Positions 29,386 to 43,237 of a stretch of 64,000 nucleotides of DNA are shown in pieces; within the stretch, counting starts at the first letter, position 1, and every line of letters starts with the position of its first letter. The translations under genes were made by a program, and so were the position numbers. Under the pieces are notes generated by a model that searched no databases, had not been told where the DNA came from, and saw only the letters and a program-made list of their open reading frames with translations. This DNA comes from an uncultured Mediterranea sp. (lineage in GTDB: Bacteria > Bacteroidota > Bacteroidia > Bacteroidales > Bacteroidaceae): contig CALZEQ010000004.1 in NCBI GenBank assembly GCA_945641355.1, positions 1 through 64,000 of the forward strand, written 5' to 3'.

Positions 29386-29830
29386 CAGGAATTTGAAGTG
29401 ATGGGCTTATGTGTGCAATTCCATTTTACGGTCAATATCTTCTTTCTGCCATTCTGATTAAGAGTATTTTTAGCTCTTATAGCTTGCAGCCCTAAAAGAG
29501 AGTTCTCTGCCAATGTGCATTTATAGTTTGTAGTATATAGCATTATTGATTACCAATGCCTTAGCAAAGGGTAAAAAGGGTATTATATTGATTTACAAAG
29601 CGATATGTCCATCACTCCAAATTTCGGAAGACCCTTAAAATTGTTCATTTTTACTCCTATTTTGGTCTGTGCAAAGGTAAATGGAGTGAAAAAATGGGAC
29701 AATACCTAAAAAAATGTATAATCACGCCGATGATTGAAGCGACATTCCATATTTGTAGGTAGAAGAGCGGATTTTTAAGAGAAATTCTGTAATTTTGCGG
29801 CCAACAACCAACAAAGATCAGACAAAGAGT

Positions 29831-32020
29831 ATGTCACAAATGAGATTTTATGCTTTACAGGAGCTGGCCAACCGCAGCCCGCTGGAAGTCAACACCCCGT
29901 CGAACAAACTGTCAGACTACTACGGGAGTCATGTGTTCGACAAGAAAAAGATGCAAGAGTACTTGCCGAAAGAGGCCTACAAGGCAGTGATGGATGCCAT
30001 AGAGAAAGGCACGCCTATCAACCGGGCAACGGCTGACCTGGTGGCCAACGGCATGAAGAACTGGGCGAAGTCGCTCAATGTCACACACTACACACACTGG
30101 TTCCAACCCTTGACTGACGGTACTGCAGAGAAGCACGACGGATTCATTGAGTTCGGTGAAGAAGGCGACGTAATAGAACGTTTCTCGGGCAAGCTGCTCA
30201 TCCAACAAGAGCCGGATGCTTCCAGCTTTCCCAACGGCGGCATCCGCAACACATTTGAAGCGCGTGGCTATACCGCCTGGGATGTCTCTTCACCGGCTTT
30301 TGTTGTAGATACTACACTTTGTATCCCTACTATCTTCATCTCGTATACAGGTGAAGCACTTGACTATAAGACTCCGTTGCTCAAGGCACTGGCCGCTGTA
30401 GACCGCGCCGCCACCGAGGTATGCCAGCTGTTTGACAAGAACATCAGCCGTGTATATGCCAACTTAGGATGGGAGCAGGAGTATTTTCTGGTAGATTTGG
30501 CACTCTACAACGCTCGTCCCGACCTCTGCCTGACAGGACGTACACTGATGGGGCATTCCTCTGCCAAGGACCAGCAATTGGAGGACCACTACTTCGGCTC
30601 CATCCCTCCACGTGTCACCGCCTTCATGAAAGAACTGGAGATAGAATGCCACAAATTGGGCATTCCCGTGAAAACCCGTCACAACGAGGTGGCACCCAAC
30701 CAGTTTGAACTGGCTCCCATCTTTGAGAATGTCAATCTGGCCAACGACCACAACCAGCTGGTAATGGATCTGATGAAGCGCATCGCCCGCAAACATAAGT
30801 TTGTCGTGCTGCTACACGAGAAACCCTACAGCGGCGTGAACGGTTCGGGCAAACACAACAACTGGTCACTTTGCACCGATACAGGCATCAACCTGTTTGC
30901 TCCGGGAAAGAATCCAAAGAGCAACATGCTCTTCCTCACCTTCTTAGTGAATGTACTGATGATGGTGTACAAGAATCAGGACCTGCTACGTGCTTCTATC
31001 ATGAGTGCTGGTAACAGCCACCGCTTGGGAGCTAACGAAGCTCCTCCAGCTATTCTCTCCATCTTTCTGGGCAAACAACTCTCATCCATACTTGACGAAA
31101 TAGCCAGACAGGTGAACAACAGCCACCTGACAGCCGAGGAGAAGCGAACCTTGCAACTGGGTATCGGACGCATTCCCGAGATTCTATTGGATACGACCGA
31201 TCGCAACCGGACCTCTCCTTTTGCCTTTACCGGCAATCGTTTTGAATTCCGTGCTGCTGGCTCTTCCGCCAACTGTGCCGCTGCCATGATTGCTATCAAT
31301 GCAGCCATGGCCAACCAATTGAATGAGTTCCGCATCTCTGTCGACAAACTGATGGAAGAGGGTGCGAGCAAGGAAGAGGCACTATTCCGCCTGCTACAGG
31401 AGACCATCATTGCCTCCGAACCCATCCGGTTTGAAGGCGACGGCTATTCGGCCGAATGGAAGGAAGAGGCAGCCCGACGTGGATTGACCAATATCTGCCA
31501 TGTACCGGAAGCCTTGATGCACTACATGGACAACCAGTCACGCAACGTATTGATTGGTGAACGCATCTTCAACGAGACAGAGCTGGCGTGCCGGCTCGAA
31601 GTGGAACTGGAAAAATACACCATGAAGATGCAGATAGAGAGCCGTGTACTGGGTGATTTGGCAATCAACCACATTGTTCCCACTGCCGTCATCTATCAAA
31701 ACCGATTGCTGGAGAATTTGCGAGGACTTAGGGAGACTTTCTCGACAGAAGAGTACGATTTGCTGAGTGCCGACCGCAAAGAGCTGATTCGGGAAATCTC
31801 CCATCGGGTAACAGCTATCAAGATGGAAGTGCGCGAGATGACCGCTGCCCGCAAAGTGGCCAACCACAAGGAGAGTTTCAAGGAAAAAGCCTTTGCCTAC
31901 GAGGAGAACGTCCGCCCCTACTTGGAAAGCATCCGCGAGCACATCGACCATTTGGAGATGGAGATTGACGATGAGATATGGCCGTTGCCCAAGTATAGGG
32001 AACTGCTGTTCACCAAATAA
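29831..32020 (+). CDS. glnN: Glutamine synthetase type III
   Basis: About 729 aa; RHNEVAPNQFELAPIFENVNLANDHNQ, LHEKPYSGVNGSGKHNNWSL. Confidence 0.95.
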   Translation: MSQMRFYALQELANRSPLEVNTPSNKLSDYYGSHVFDKKKMQEYLPKEAYKAVMDAIEKGTPINRATADLVANGMKNWAKSLNVTHYTHWFQPLTDGTAEKHDGFIEFGEEGDVIERFSGKLLIQQEPDASSFPNGGIRNTFEARGYTAWDVSSPAFVVDTTLCIPTIFISYTGEALDYKTPLLKALAAVDRAATEVCQLFDKNISRVYANLGWEQEYFLVDLALYNARPDLCLTGRTLMGHSSAKDQQLEDHYFGSIPPRVTAFMKELEIECHKLGIPVKTRHNEVAPNQFELAPIFENVNLANDHNQLVMDLMKRIARKHKFVVLLHEKPYSGVNGSGKHNNWSLCTDTGINLFAPGKNPKSNMLFLTFLVNVLMMVYKNQDLLRASIMSAGNSHRLGANEAPPAILSIFLGKQLSSILDEIARQVNNSHLTAEEKRTLQLGIGRIPEILLDTTDRNRTSPFAFTGNRFEFRAAGSSANCAAAMIAINAAMANQLNEFRISVDKLMEEGASKEEALFRLLQETIIASEPIRFEGDGYSAEWKEEAARRGLTNICHVPEALMHYMDNQSRNVLIGERIFNETELACRLEVELEKYTMKMQIESRVLGDLAINHIVPTAVIYQNRLLENLRGLRETFSTEEYDLLSADRKELIREISHRVTAIKMEVREMTAARKVANHKESFKEKAFAYEENVRPYLESIREHIDHLEMEIDDEIWPLPKYRELLFTK

Positions 32021-32070
32021 CAGACTGACGGGCGGCTATCATCATCCGCCTGTTTCGGAACAGAAAACAG

Positions 32071-32121
32071 AGGCACAGCACCTTTTACTCCCCCGTCTGA
32101 TGGGAAGCAGGTTCTGTGCCT
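32071..32121 (+). terminator. Hairpin terminator after glnN
   Basis: AGGCACAG...CTGTGCCT followed by GTTTTATTT. Confidence 0.65.
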
Positions 32122-32312
32122 GTTTTATTTACATTCCGTATTTTCTATGAAGCCCACTCTCCGCATCATCCGACAAATCAGCCATTATTTCTGCTTTTAT
32201 CACACACCAATTAACATTTTATAGGCAAAATATTCACATTTTTGCCGCAAACTTGCAATAAATCATTTTTTCTTCCTATTTTTGTGCTGTATAACACAGT
32301 TTTGCAGCAGTT

Positions 32313-33014
32313 ATGGTTAAAGTAAACTTATCCAACATAGAGGTTTCGGAGCTTATTGCCGACATGTGGCAACACCTGAATGAGGAACAGCGGGAATGCT
32401 TGTCCAACCACTTTATACTCCAGAACTACAAGAAGAATGAGATTATACATTGTGAGGGCGAGACCCCCACCCATCTGATGTGTCTGTTAAGTGGTAAGGT
32501 AAAAGTTTACAAGGATGGTGTAGGAGGACGCAGCCAGATTATCCGTATGATAAAGCCCGTAGAGTATTTCGGATATCGGGCCTACTTCTCCGGACAAGAC
32601 TATGTAACCGCTGCAGCTGCGTTTGAGCCATCCACCATCTGTCTCATCCCAATGACAACCATCGTCACCCTGCTGAAACAGAACAACGAGCTGGCCCTTT
32701 TCTTCATCAAATTGCTTTCGAATGACCTTGGAATGGCAGACGAACGCACCGTCAGCCTGACACAGAAACATATCCGTGGCCGATTGGCGGAATCACTGCT
32801 CTTCCTCAAAGAGAGCTATGGACTGGAGGAGGATGGTTCAACACTCAGTATCTACCTGTCGCGCGAGGATCTGGCCAACCTTTCAAACATGACGACATCA
32901 AATGCCATACGCACCCTTTCGCAGTTTGCAACGGAACACCTCATTGCCATTGACGGACGTAAAATCAAACTCATAGACGAGGAGAAGTTGAAAAAGATCA
33001 GTAAAATAGGATAA
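32313..33014 (+). CDS. Crp/Fnr family transcriptional regulator
   Basis: cNMP-binding-like N-domain (LLSGKVKVYKDGVGGRSQIIRMIKPVEYFG) and C-terminal HTH LSREDLANLSNMTTSNAIRTLSQF. Confidence 0.92.
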   Translation: MVKVNLSNIEVSELIADMWQHLNEEQRECLSNHFILQNYKKNEIIHCEGETPTHLMCLLSGKVKVYKDGVGGRSQIIRMIKPVEYFGYRAYFSGQDYVTAAAAFEPSTICLIPMTTIVTLLKQNNELALFFIKLLSNDLGMADERTVSLTQKHIRGRLAESLLFLKESYGLEEDGSTLSIYLSREDLANLSNMTTSNAIRTLSQFATEHLIAIDGRKIKLIDEEKLKKISKIG

Positions 33015-33032
33015 GAATTCAATAAATGAGTG

Positions 33033-33071
33033 TGCTATGCAAGTTTCAGACTTGCTGAAACTTGCATAGCA
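33033..33071. terminator. Bidirectional terminator between convergent crp-like and trxB
   Basis: TGCTATGCAAGTTTCA-N7-TGAAACTTGCATAGCA perfect 16-bp stem. Confidence 0.88.
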
Positions 33072-33078
33072 TCACTTT

Positions 33079-34026
33079 TTAAATCAGCCCCTTCGCAGAT
33101 AAGAATCGCTCGGCCTCGATAGCAGCCTTGCAGCCACTGGCAGCAGCGGTGATAGCCTGACGATAATGAGGATCGGCAACGTCACCTGCCGCAAAGACAC
33201 CGGGCACCCTTGTACGAGGCGTGCTACCTTCCGTCACAATATACCCTACTTCATCCGTCTCAACCCACGGTTTGAATACATCTGAATTTGGTTTGTGCCC
33301 GATAGCCAGAAAAAAGCCGTCGATAACCACGTCGTATCGTTCCTCATCAGCCTGTCCCATTCGTTTCACCAGATGGACACCTTCTACCCCATCTTCGCCA
33401 AACAAGCCGACAGCATTGTGTTCGAAGAGCACTTCAATCTTTTCATTGTTCATCACACGCTCTTGCATGATTTGCGAAGCACGCAAATAAGGCTTGCGTA
33501 CAATCAGATATACTTTGCGGGCAAGACCAGCCAGATAGACAGCTTCCTCGCAGGCCGTGTCTCCGCCACCTACCACAGCAACCACCTTTTTCCGATAGAA
33601 AAATCCGTCACAGGTAGCGCAAGCACTCACACCCATGCCTGCATATTTCTTCTCATCATCCAGTCCCAAGTATTTGGCCGTAGCTCCTGTGGCGATAATC
33701 AAAGTCTCGGTTTCAATCACCTTGCCATCATCCATGGTTACCTTGTAAGGAGCCTGTCCCAGGTCGGTAGCCGTCACAATGCCGTTGCGCATATCCGCTC
33801 CGAAACGTTCGGCTTGTTTGCGCAAGTCTTCCATCAGTTCCGGACCGGCAATGCCTTGCGGATAACCAGGAAAGTTCTCCACGTCAGTTGTGGTAGTCAG
33901 CTGCCCTCCGGGCTGCAAACCAGCATAAAGCACCGGCGAAAGATTGGCACGTCCGGCATAGATGGCCGCCGTATAGCCGGCGGGACCGGATCCGATAATC
34001 AGACATTTTACTTTTTCTGTTTCCAT
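33079..34026 (-). CDS. trxB: Thioredoxin-disulfide reductase
   Basis: IIGSGPAGYTAAIYAGRANLSPVLYAG; CATCDGFFYR; GVFAAGDVADPHYRQAITAAASGCKAA. Confidence 0.97.
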   Translation of the reverse strand: METEKVKCLIIGSGPAGYTAAIYAGRANLSPVLYAGLQPGGQLTTTTDVENFPGYPQGIAGPELMEDLRKQAERFGADMRNGIVTATDLGQAPYKVTMDDGKVIETETLIIATGATAKYLGLDDEKKYAGMGVSACATCDGFFYRKKVVAVVGGGDTACEEAVYLAGLARKVYLIVRKPYLRASQIMQERVMNNEKIEVLFEHNAVGLFGEDGVEGVHLVKRMGQADEERYDVVIDGFFLAIGHKPNSDVFKPWVETDEVGYIVTEGSTPRTRVPGVFAAGDVADPHYRQAITAAASGCKAAIEAERFLSAKGLI

Positions 34027-34070
34027 ATCATGTAGTTATTAGGATTTATAGTCAGTTGATAAGTTCTGTT

Positions 34071-34709
34071 TCATCGCAGGTCTACCACCTCGGCCATCGG
34101 ATACTCCTTCGGTTCGAAGCGGAAGTCCCCCTCGGTATAGGTCTGTCCGCCTTCAAACGAATCAATCACGATCAGTGCTGTTCCTCCTCCCCGTTGCGCC
34201 ATGCTGATACGGGCGGGGCGGCCATTCTCTTTCGAGACATATAGAATGATGCACTGCAGTTCCTGCTGTCGGTCTTCGGCCGTCAGCACCACCTTGTGAC
34301 ATCCGCTAAAGGCAGGATTGTCAACCTTTCCCAGCTTAAGTTTATACCCCTTGTTATAGAGAGAAAGCCAAGCGTAGGGATTGAGTGTCTGTAACTCTTC
34401 AGGCGAAGGTTCCGAAACGTTCACCTCTTCGCTGGAAGGCAGATAGGTCCACTGCGTATGTCCATCAAACCAAGTGATGATGCCCCCTGCCTCCAGACGG
34501 AACCGGTCTCCTTGTAGACGGATGCAACCGGTCTGCCGGTCACCATCAGATGTCTGCACGGTAAACAAAACCTTCACACCGCCCGCAGACCGAATGGCTT
34601 CAGCCGTACGGTCAAGTATCTCCCGGGCTGATTCCTGTTGTGCCCAAAGAGGCATACAGCTGACCCACAACAGAAGACAAAGCCACATCCAACATCCAAC
34701 CTTTTTCAT
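34071..34709 (-). CDS. LolA-like outer membrane lipoprotein carrier protein
   Basis: Signal peptide, ILDRTAEAIRSAGGVKVLFTVQ...WTYLPSSEEVNVSEP. Confidence 0.85.
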   Translation of the reverse strand: MKKVGCWMWLCLLLWVSCMPLWAQQESAREILDRTAEAIRSAGGVKVLFTVQTSDGDRQTGCIRLQGDRFRLEAGGIITWFDGHTQWTYLPSSEEVNVSEPSPEELQTLNPYAWLSLYNKGYKLKLGKVDNPAFSGCHKVVLTAEDRQQELQCIILYVSKENGRPARISMAQRGGGTALIVIDSFEGGQTYTEGDFRFEPKEYPMAEVVDLR

Positions 34710-34740
34710 ATCACGATTTATTGGGTGAATCTATTACTGT

Positions 34741-37266
34741 TTACGACTGCAAGTTGTTCAGCCGTTGTTCCAAATCCATTTCATCCACACAAAAGACTTC
34801 GCGCGGTTTACTACCCTGTGCAGGTCCCACGATACCAGCCTTCTCCAGCTGGTCCATCAGGCGTCCTGCCCGATTGTATCCGATAGAGAACTTGCGCTGT
34901 ATCAACGAGGTAGAACCTTGCTGATGTACTACAATCAAGCGGGCAGCTTCCTCAAAGAGCGGATCCAGATGTCCCATATCCACTTCCGACAGATCATTGC
35001 CCGAGTCATTGGGATCCACATATTCAGGCAGATAGAATGCGGTAGGATATCCCTGCTGGACGGCAATGTATTTGGTAATCTCCTCCACTTCGGGGGTATC
35101 GATAAAGGCACACTGCACACGTACCGGATCACCGCCTTGCGAAAAGAGCATATCGCCCCGACCAATCAATTGGTTGGCTCCCGGACGGTCGAGGATGGTG
35201 CGTGAGTCTATCATCTGCATGACACGGAATGCGATGCGGGCCGGAAAGTTCGCTTTGATAGTACCCGTAATGATGTTGGTGGTTGGACGCTGGGTAGCAA
35301 TGACCATGTGGATGCCCACGGCACGAGCCAACTGGGCGATACGGGCTATCGGCAACTCCACATCCTTGCCGGCCGTCATAATCAAGTCACCGAATTCATC
35401 GATAACCACCACAATGTACGGCATGAACTTGTGCCCTTTCTCCGGATTCAGGCGGCGTTCGATAAACTTCTGGTTATACTCCTTGACGTTACGAACATGG
35501 GCAGCTTTCAACAGATCATACCGCGTATCCATCTCCACACAAATCGAGTTCAATGTCTGCACCACCTTGGTCACATCGGTGATGACAGGTTCTGCCTCAT
35601 CCGGCAGTTTGGCCAGAAAATGGTTTTCAATCACCGAATAGATGCTGAACTCCACTTTCTTGGGATCGACCAGCACAAACTTCAGTTCCGATGGGTGTTT
35701 CTTATAGAGCAACGAAGTGATGATGGCATTCAGTCCCACAGACTTACCTTGTCCCGTAGCACCGGCCACCAGGATGTGGGGCATCTTGGCCAAATCCACC
35801 ATAAAGACTTCATTGGTGATGGTTTTACCTAAGGCAATAGGCAATTCGAAGGTTGATTCCTGAAATTTCTTACTACCGATAATGCTCTGCCCGGAGACAA
35901 TCTTCGGATTTGCATTGGGCACCTCTATACCGATGGTACCTTTACCCGGTATCGGTGCAATGATACGAATGCCCAGTGCGGCCAGATTCAAGGCAATGTC
36001 ATCCTCCAGTCCTTTCACTTTCGAGATACGGATGCCTTGCTCCAATGTGATTTCATAGAGCGTCACCGTAGGACCGACCGTCGCCTTAATGCTGCTCACC
36101 TCAATGCCAAAACTACGCAGAGTCGATACAATGCGATCCTTGTTGGCGGTCTGTTCAACCATATCAATGGAAGGAGCGTCATCGTCAAAATGCTTCATCA
36201 GATCAATGGTGGGGAAATGGTAGTTCTCCAAGTCAAGACGCGGATTGTATGGTTCCATATCCGGAGCCCTGTATTCATCTTCTTCGGCAGCCTCCACTTC
36301 AAAAGCAGGTTCCTGAGGGGCTGCCTCTTCCTCAAAAGGGGAAGAGGGCTCGGACTCCGGTGTATCGATGGTCATGGGCACCTCTACATCCTCTCTAACC
36401 TTACGCTTCGCCTGTTCATCTACTTCCAACATGATTTCCGTAGCCGATTTTTCTTCTTCCGCCTTCTCCTCTGTTGCTTCAAACGGCACGCTAGGCTCCG
36501 TTTCCACAGGAACGTCCTTCTTTCGTCCCTTTGCTGTCCATGAATCAGTAAACTCCTCGGGGACCTCCCCTTCTGCCACCTGAGGGGGCTCCGACGAAGA
36601 GGGCTTGTCCTTCGGCTTTCGCTTCATAAAGCTGAGTCGGAACACATCACGTAACCAATCAATGGTACGGGCACTGATATAGATAAAGAAACAGAGAGCC
36701 GTTGCCAGTAAGATAAGCCAAACGCCCGGTGCCCCTACCTGCGATGCCAGCCAGCGACTTACATTATATCCGTGCAAACCACCCAAATAGATAAAAGAGC
36801 CTTCGTATTGTGCCTGAAAGGCAAAGCCGAAAAAGATAGAGAACCAAATGAGCAACAATGAACAGGAGATAAACCAACGCCACAAGCGGATGGTCCGCAC
36901 CCGCATCAGTTTCAAACCAGCTACTGCCAAGAAAATCAGAATGAAGAATGAAGCGATACCAAAACAGTCGTTGATCAGGTAGCTGGCCAGCTGGGCTCCC
37001 CGACTGCCTGCATAGTTCTTCACGCCATTATCAGTAGCGGCCAACTCCTGCGCCGTACTACCATCAATGACACTTTGGTCGGCAGCTCCCGTTACGAAGA
37101 AGGAGGAGAAGGCCAGCAACAAATAGACTGCAAAGATGACCAATAGCAGTCCTACGATAAAGTGGAACGTTTCATTTCTGAAAGCCCCCGTCATCCGTTT
37201 TCCAATCCAAGGCTTACCGCCCTCTTTCTGCATATTTTTTCCCGTTGAACTATTTTTCTTTGACAT
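34741..37266 (-). CDS. ftsK: DNA translocase FtsK/SpoIIIE
   Basis: HILVAGATGQGKSVGLNAII, VVVIDEFGDLIMTAGKDVE, C-terminal gamma winged helix. Confidence 0.96.
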   Translation of the reverse strand: MSKKNSSTGKNMQKEGGKPWIGKRMTGAFRNETFHFIVGLLLVIFAVYLLLAFSSFFVTGAADQSVIDGSTAQELAATDNGVKNYAGSRGAQLASYLINDCFGIASFFILIFLAVAGLKLMRVRTIRLWRWFISCSLLLIWFSIFFGFAFQAQYEGSFIYLGGLHGYNVSRWLASQVGAPGVWLILLATALCFFIYISARTIDWLRDVFRLSFMKRKPKDKPSSSEPPQVAEGEVPEEFTDSWTAKGRKKDVPVETEPSVPFEATEEKAEEEKSATEIMLEVDEQAKRKVREDVEVPMTIDTPESEPSSPFEEEAAPQEPAFEVEAAEEDEYRAPDMEPYNPRLDLENYHFPTIDLMKHFDDDAPSIDMVEQTANKDRIVSTLRSFGIEVSSIKATVGPTVTLYEITLEQGIRISKVKGLEDDIALNLAALGIRIIAPIPGKGTIGIEVPNANPKIVSGQSIIGSKKFQESTFELPIALGKTITNEVFMVDLAKMPHILVAGATGQGKSVGLNAIITSLLYKKHPSELKFVLVDPKKVEFSIYSVIENHFLAKLPDEAEPVITDVTKVVQTLNSICVEMDTRYDLLKAAHVRNVKEYNQKFIERRLNPEKGHKFMPYIVVVIDEFGDLIMTAGKDVELPIARIAQLARAVGIHMVIATQRPTTNIITGTIKANFPARIAFRVMQMIDSRTILDRPGANQLIGRGDMLFSQGGDPVRVQCAFIDTPEVEEITKYIAVQQGYPTAFYLPEYVDPNDSGNDLSEVDMGHLDPLFEEAARLIVVHQQGSTSLIQRKFSIGYNRAGRLMDQLEKAGIVGPAQGSKPREVFCVDEMDLEQRLNNLQS

Positions 37267-37308
37267 AACCATATTTTGAAAAGTATCGGACGCAAAAGTA
37301 ATAAATTA

Positions 37309-37351
37309 AAATCACCCACGCAACAACGCGACGTTGCAACGTGGGTGATTT
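37309..37351. terminator. Hairpin terminator between GH2 gene and ftsK
   Basis: AAATCACCCACG...CGTGGGTGATTT. Confidence 0.75.
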
Positions 37352-37389
37352 GTTTTCACACAGAGTAGAATTCCCCTATCTCTGACCGG

Positions 37390-40530
<3,141 letters not shown>

Positions 40531-40756
40531 CTATTTACAGATGCAAATATAAACAAAGTTTGTTACAAGAAGGCGCTTCCCCCAGTTTATTTCTGTCAGG
40601 TATGCAAATTTATCGCATCATTTCATGCACACGCCTATACCCACTATTTTGCAGAATAAATCCACATCTTCACTCTCTTTGTTGGTATTTTTGGTATATT
40701 CTGTAAAAAGTCGTACATTTGACCACATGATTCAATTACAAACCTATGTACAATCA

Positions 40757-42994
40757 ATGAAAAAAATTATGATGTTCAAAAAGATGCTTGCCTGTCTGGT
40801 CTTCGCCTTTGCACTGCCAGGCATGGCACAACACATTCCTACCTTGGAGGAGGCTGCTTACGGTGGACTCATCCGTACGCAAGGTGGCAGTTACGTAAAT
40901 TGGTTGCCTGACGGCAATCACTATTCCAAAACCGAGCGGAGAGACGACGGCATGTATGAAGTGGCCTCGTACAGTGCCGCGAACGACGAACGCAGCGTAC
41001 TCATTACCGCTGAACAGTTAATCAATCCCGCTACCGGCAAGCAGTTGCGGGTACGCAGCTTCCAATTCGATGCCGCCGGCCGTCAGATATTGATCTATAC
41101 CAATACCCGTCGGGTGTGGCGTTACGACACACGCGGCGACTACTGGGTGCTCAACCTCTCCACAGGCCGCTTGCAACAGTTAGGTAAAGGATTGCCCGAA
41201 GCCACCCTGATGTTTGCCAAGTTCTCTCCGCAAGGCGATCGCGTAGCCTACGTCTGTCAAAACAACATTTATGTGGAAAACTTGTCGGATGGCCGCCGCA
41301 TTGCCGTCACTACCGACGGTACCGACGAAATTGTCAACGGCACCTTCGATTGGGTGTACGAGGAGGAGTTCGGCTGTCGTGACGGTTTCCGCTGGAGCCC
41401 CGACGGCAACAGCATAGCCTACTGGCAGAGCGACACGAAGGGTACCGGTTGGTTCCCCATCATCAACAATGTAGACTCTCTTTACCCAACCATCCAGCGT
41501 TTTCCCTATCCGAAGGCCGGCACACAGAACTCTGCAGTCAAGGTAGGCACGGTGTCGGCACAGGGAGGCATCACGACCTGGATAGAATTGCCCGGCGATG
41601 CCCGCGAACATTACATTCCCCGTATGGAGTACATCCCCGACAGCGACGAACTCTTTATCCAGCAGATGAACCGGGCACAAAACACCAATCGTGTATGGAT
41701 AGCCCGTACGGGTGAATCTACAGCCGAGAACATCTTCACTGATACCGACAAGGCTTGGTTGGAGACCAACGACCAAGTCAGTTGGTTAGAGGGGAACAAA
41801 TGGTTCACCTGGCAGAGCGAACGGAACGGATGGCGCCATCTGTATCGCGTAAGCCGCGACGGCAAGCAGATACTCCCCATTACACAAGGCGACTTCGATG
41901 TAGTCAGCGAAGAGGGCATGGACTTGAAGAAAGGATTGGTCTACTTCATCGCTTCGCCCGACAACTATACGCAACGTTACCTCTACCAAGCCCGCCTTTT
42001 CGGCAAGGGAGAGGTCAAACGCCTCAGCCCGGCCGACCAAAGCGGACAGCACCGTTACAGCATCTCACCCAACGGACGCTGGGCCATGCACACCTTCAGC
42101 AACGCGCAGACGCCACCCGTCATCGACCGCATCAGCCTGCCTGCCCACAAACGGGTAAAACTCATTACAGACAATGCGGAGGCTCTCCGGCAGTTCCAAG
42201 CCATGGGATTACAGCCCAAGGAGTTTGTCAAGGTACGCTCTGGCGAGTTACTGCTCGATGCGTTCATGATCAAGCCGGTGAATTTCGACCCCAACAAAAA
42301 ATACCCTGTCATCATCGATGTCTATGGCGAACCGGCCAGCGCTACCGTAGAAGATGTTTGGCAAGGCGGAAGTCCCTGGCACCAATACCTGGCCAACTTA
42401 GGATACATTGTAGTGAGCATCGAGAATCGAGGTGCCAATACACCGCGTGGACGCGAATGGCGTAAATGCATCTATGGCGAGGTTGGCACCTTTGCCAGCC
42501 AAGACCAGGCACGGGGCATCCAAGATCTGGCCCGTCAATATGCCTATATTGACCTGAACCGTATCGGCATCACCGGCTGGAGCGGCGGTGGCAGCCAGAC
42601 GCTAAACTGCATGTTCCGCTATCCCGACGTATTTCACACCGGCATTGCCGTAGCTTTCGTGGCCGACCAGCGGCTCTACGACACCATCTACCAGGAGCGC
42701 TACATGAACACGCCCCAGGCCAACCCCGACGGATATCGCAAAGGCTCTCCCATCTCCTACGTCGAAGGGCTGAAGGGCAACCTGCTCCTGATTCATGGGA
42801 CGGGTGACGACAACGTGCACTACCAGAGCTGCGAGCGGTTGGTCAACGAGTTGGTTCGCCTCGGGAAGATTTTCTCACAGATATCCTATCCCATGCGTTC
42901 GCACAGTATCAACGAGCGCGAAGGCACCACACTCCACCTGCGCAAGACGATGGCCGACTACTGGCTGAAACATCTGCCTGCGGGCGGACGATAG
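40757..42994 (+). CDS. Dipeptidyl peptidase IV-family S9 prolyl peptidase
   Basis: DPPIV N-terminal propeller; catalytic GITGWSGGGSQTLNCM; LIHGTGDDNVHYQ. Confidence 0.94.
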   Translation: MKKIMMFKKMLACLVFAFALPGMAQHIPTLEEAAYGGLIRTQGGSYVNWLPDGNHYSKTERRDDGMYEVASYSAANDERSVLITAEQLINPATGKQLRVRSFQFDAAGRQILIYTNTRRVWRYDTRGDYWVLNLSTGRLQQLGKGLPEATLMFAKFSPQGDRVAYVCQNNIYVENLSDGRRIAVTTDGTDEIVNGTFDWVYEEEFGCRDGFRWSPDGNSIAYWQSDTKGTGWFPIINNVDSLYPTIQRFPYPKAGTQNSAVKVGTVSAQGGITTWIELPGDAREHYIPRMEYIPDSDELFIQQMNRAQNTNRVWIARTGESTAENIFTDTDKAWLETNDQVSWLEGNKWFTWQSERNGWRHLYRVSRDGKQILPITQGDFDVVSEEGMDLKKGLVYFIASPDNYTQRYLYQARLFGKGEVKRLSPADQSGQHRYSISPNGRWAMHTFSNAQTPPVIDRISLPAHKRVKLITDNAEALRQFQAMGLQPKEFVKVRSGELLLDAFMIKPVNFDPNKKYPVIIDVYGEPASATVEDVWQGGSPWHQYLANLGYIVVSIENRGANTPRGREWRKCIYGEVGTFASQDQARGIQDLARQYAYIDLNRIGITGWSGGGSQTLNCMFRYPDVFHTGIAVAFVADQRLYDTIYQERYMNTPQANPDGYRKGSPISYVEGLKGNLLLIHGTGDDNVHYQSCERLVNELVRLGKIFSQISYPMRSHSINEREGTTLHLRKTMADYWLKHLPAGGR

Positions 42995-43012
42995 CTACGA
43001 ACTACAAGCTAC
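42992..43012 (-). repeat. Heptameric repeat array (R)CT(Y)GTA, minus orientation
   Basis: TAGCTAC GAACTAC AAGCTAC (reverse complement of GTAGCTTGTAGTTCGTAGCTA). Confidence 0.6.
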
Positions 43013-43120
43013 CAGTAGGTCTGCCCAGAACACCGTCCGCAGTGACACATTGCGTGCGTATTGGGCAGACATACAGGTCTTCCCTTTCAGGCAATGATGA
43101 CAACCTGCGTCGCACCCCCA

Positions 43121-43208
43121 TGCTTACACCATGCAAACCCTATGTTTACACCTCGTAAACATAGGGTTTGCAATACTTAAACGCCCTGTTTGGCAAGCAT
43201 AAACGCCG
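43121..43208. repeat. 22-nt-period array with dyad arms (4 units)
   Basis: TGCTTACACCATGCAAACCCTA / TGTTTACACCTCGTAAACATAG / GGTTTGCAATACTTAAACGCCC / TGTTTGGCAAGCATAAACGCCG; each has G(T/C)TT-N9-AAAC at the same offset. Confidence 0.8.
43133..43171. terminator. 17-bp perfect hairpin between convergent genes
   Basis: GCAAACCCTATGTTTAC-ACCTC-GTAAACATAGGGTTTGC; no strong U-tract, so terminator role uncertain. Confidence 0.45.
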
Positions 43209-43237
43209 TGCTTTACATATACGATTTAATTGGTTAT

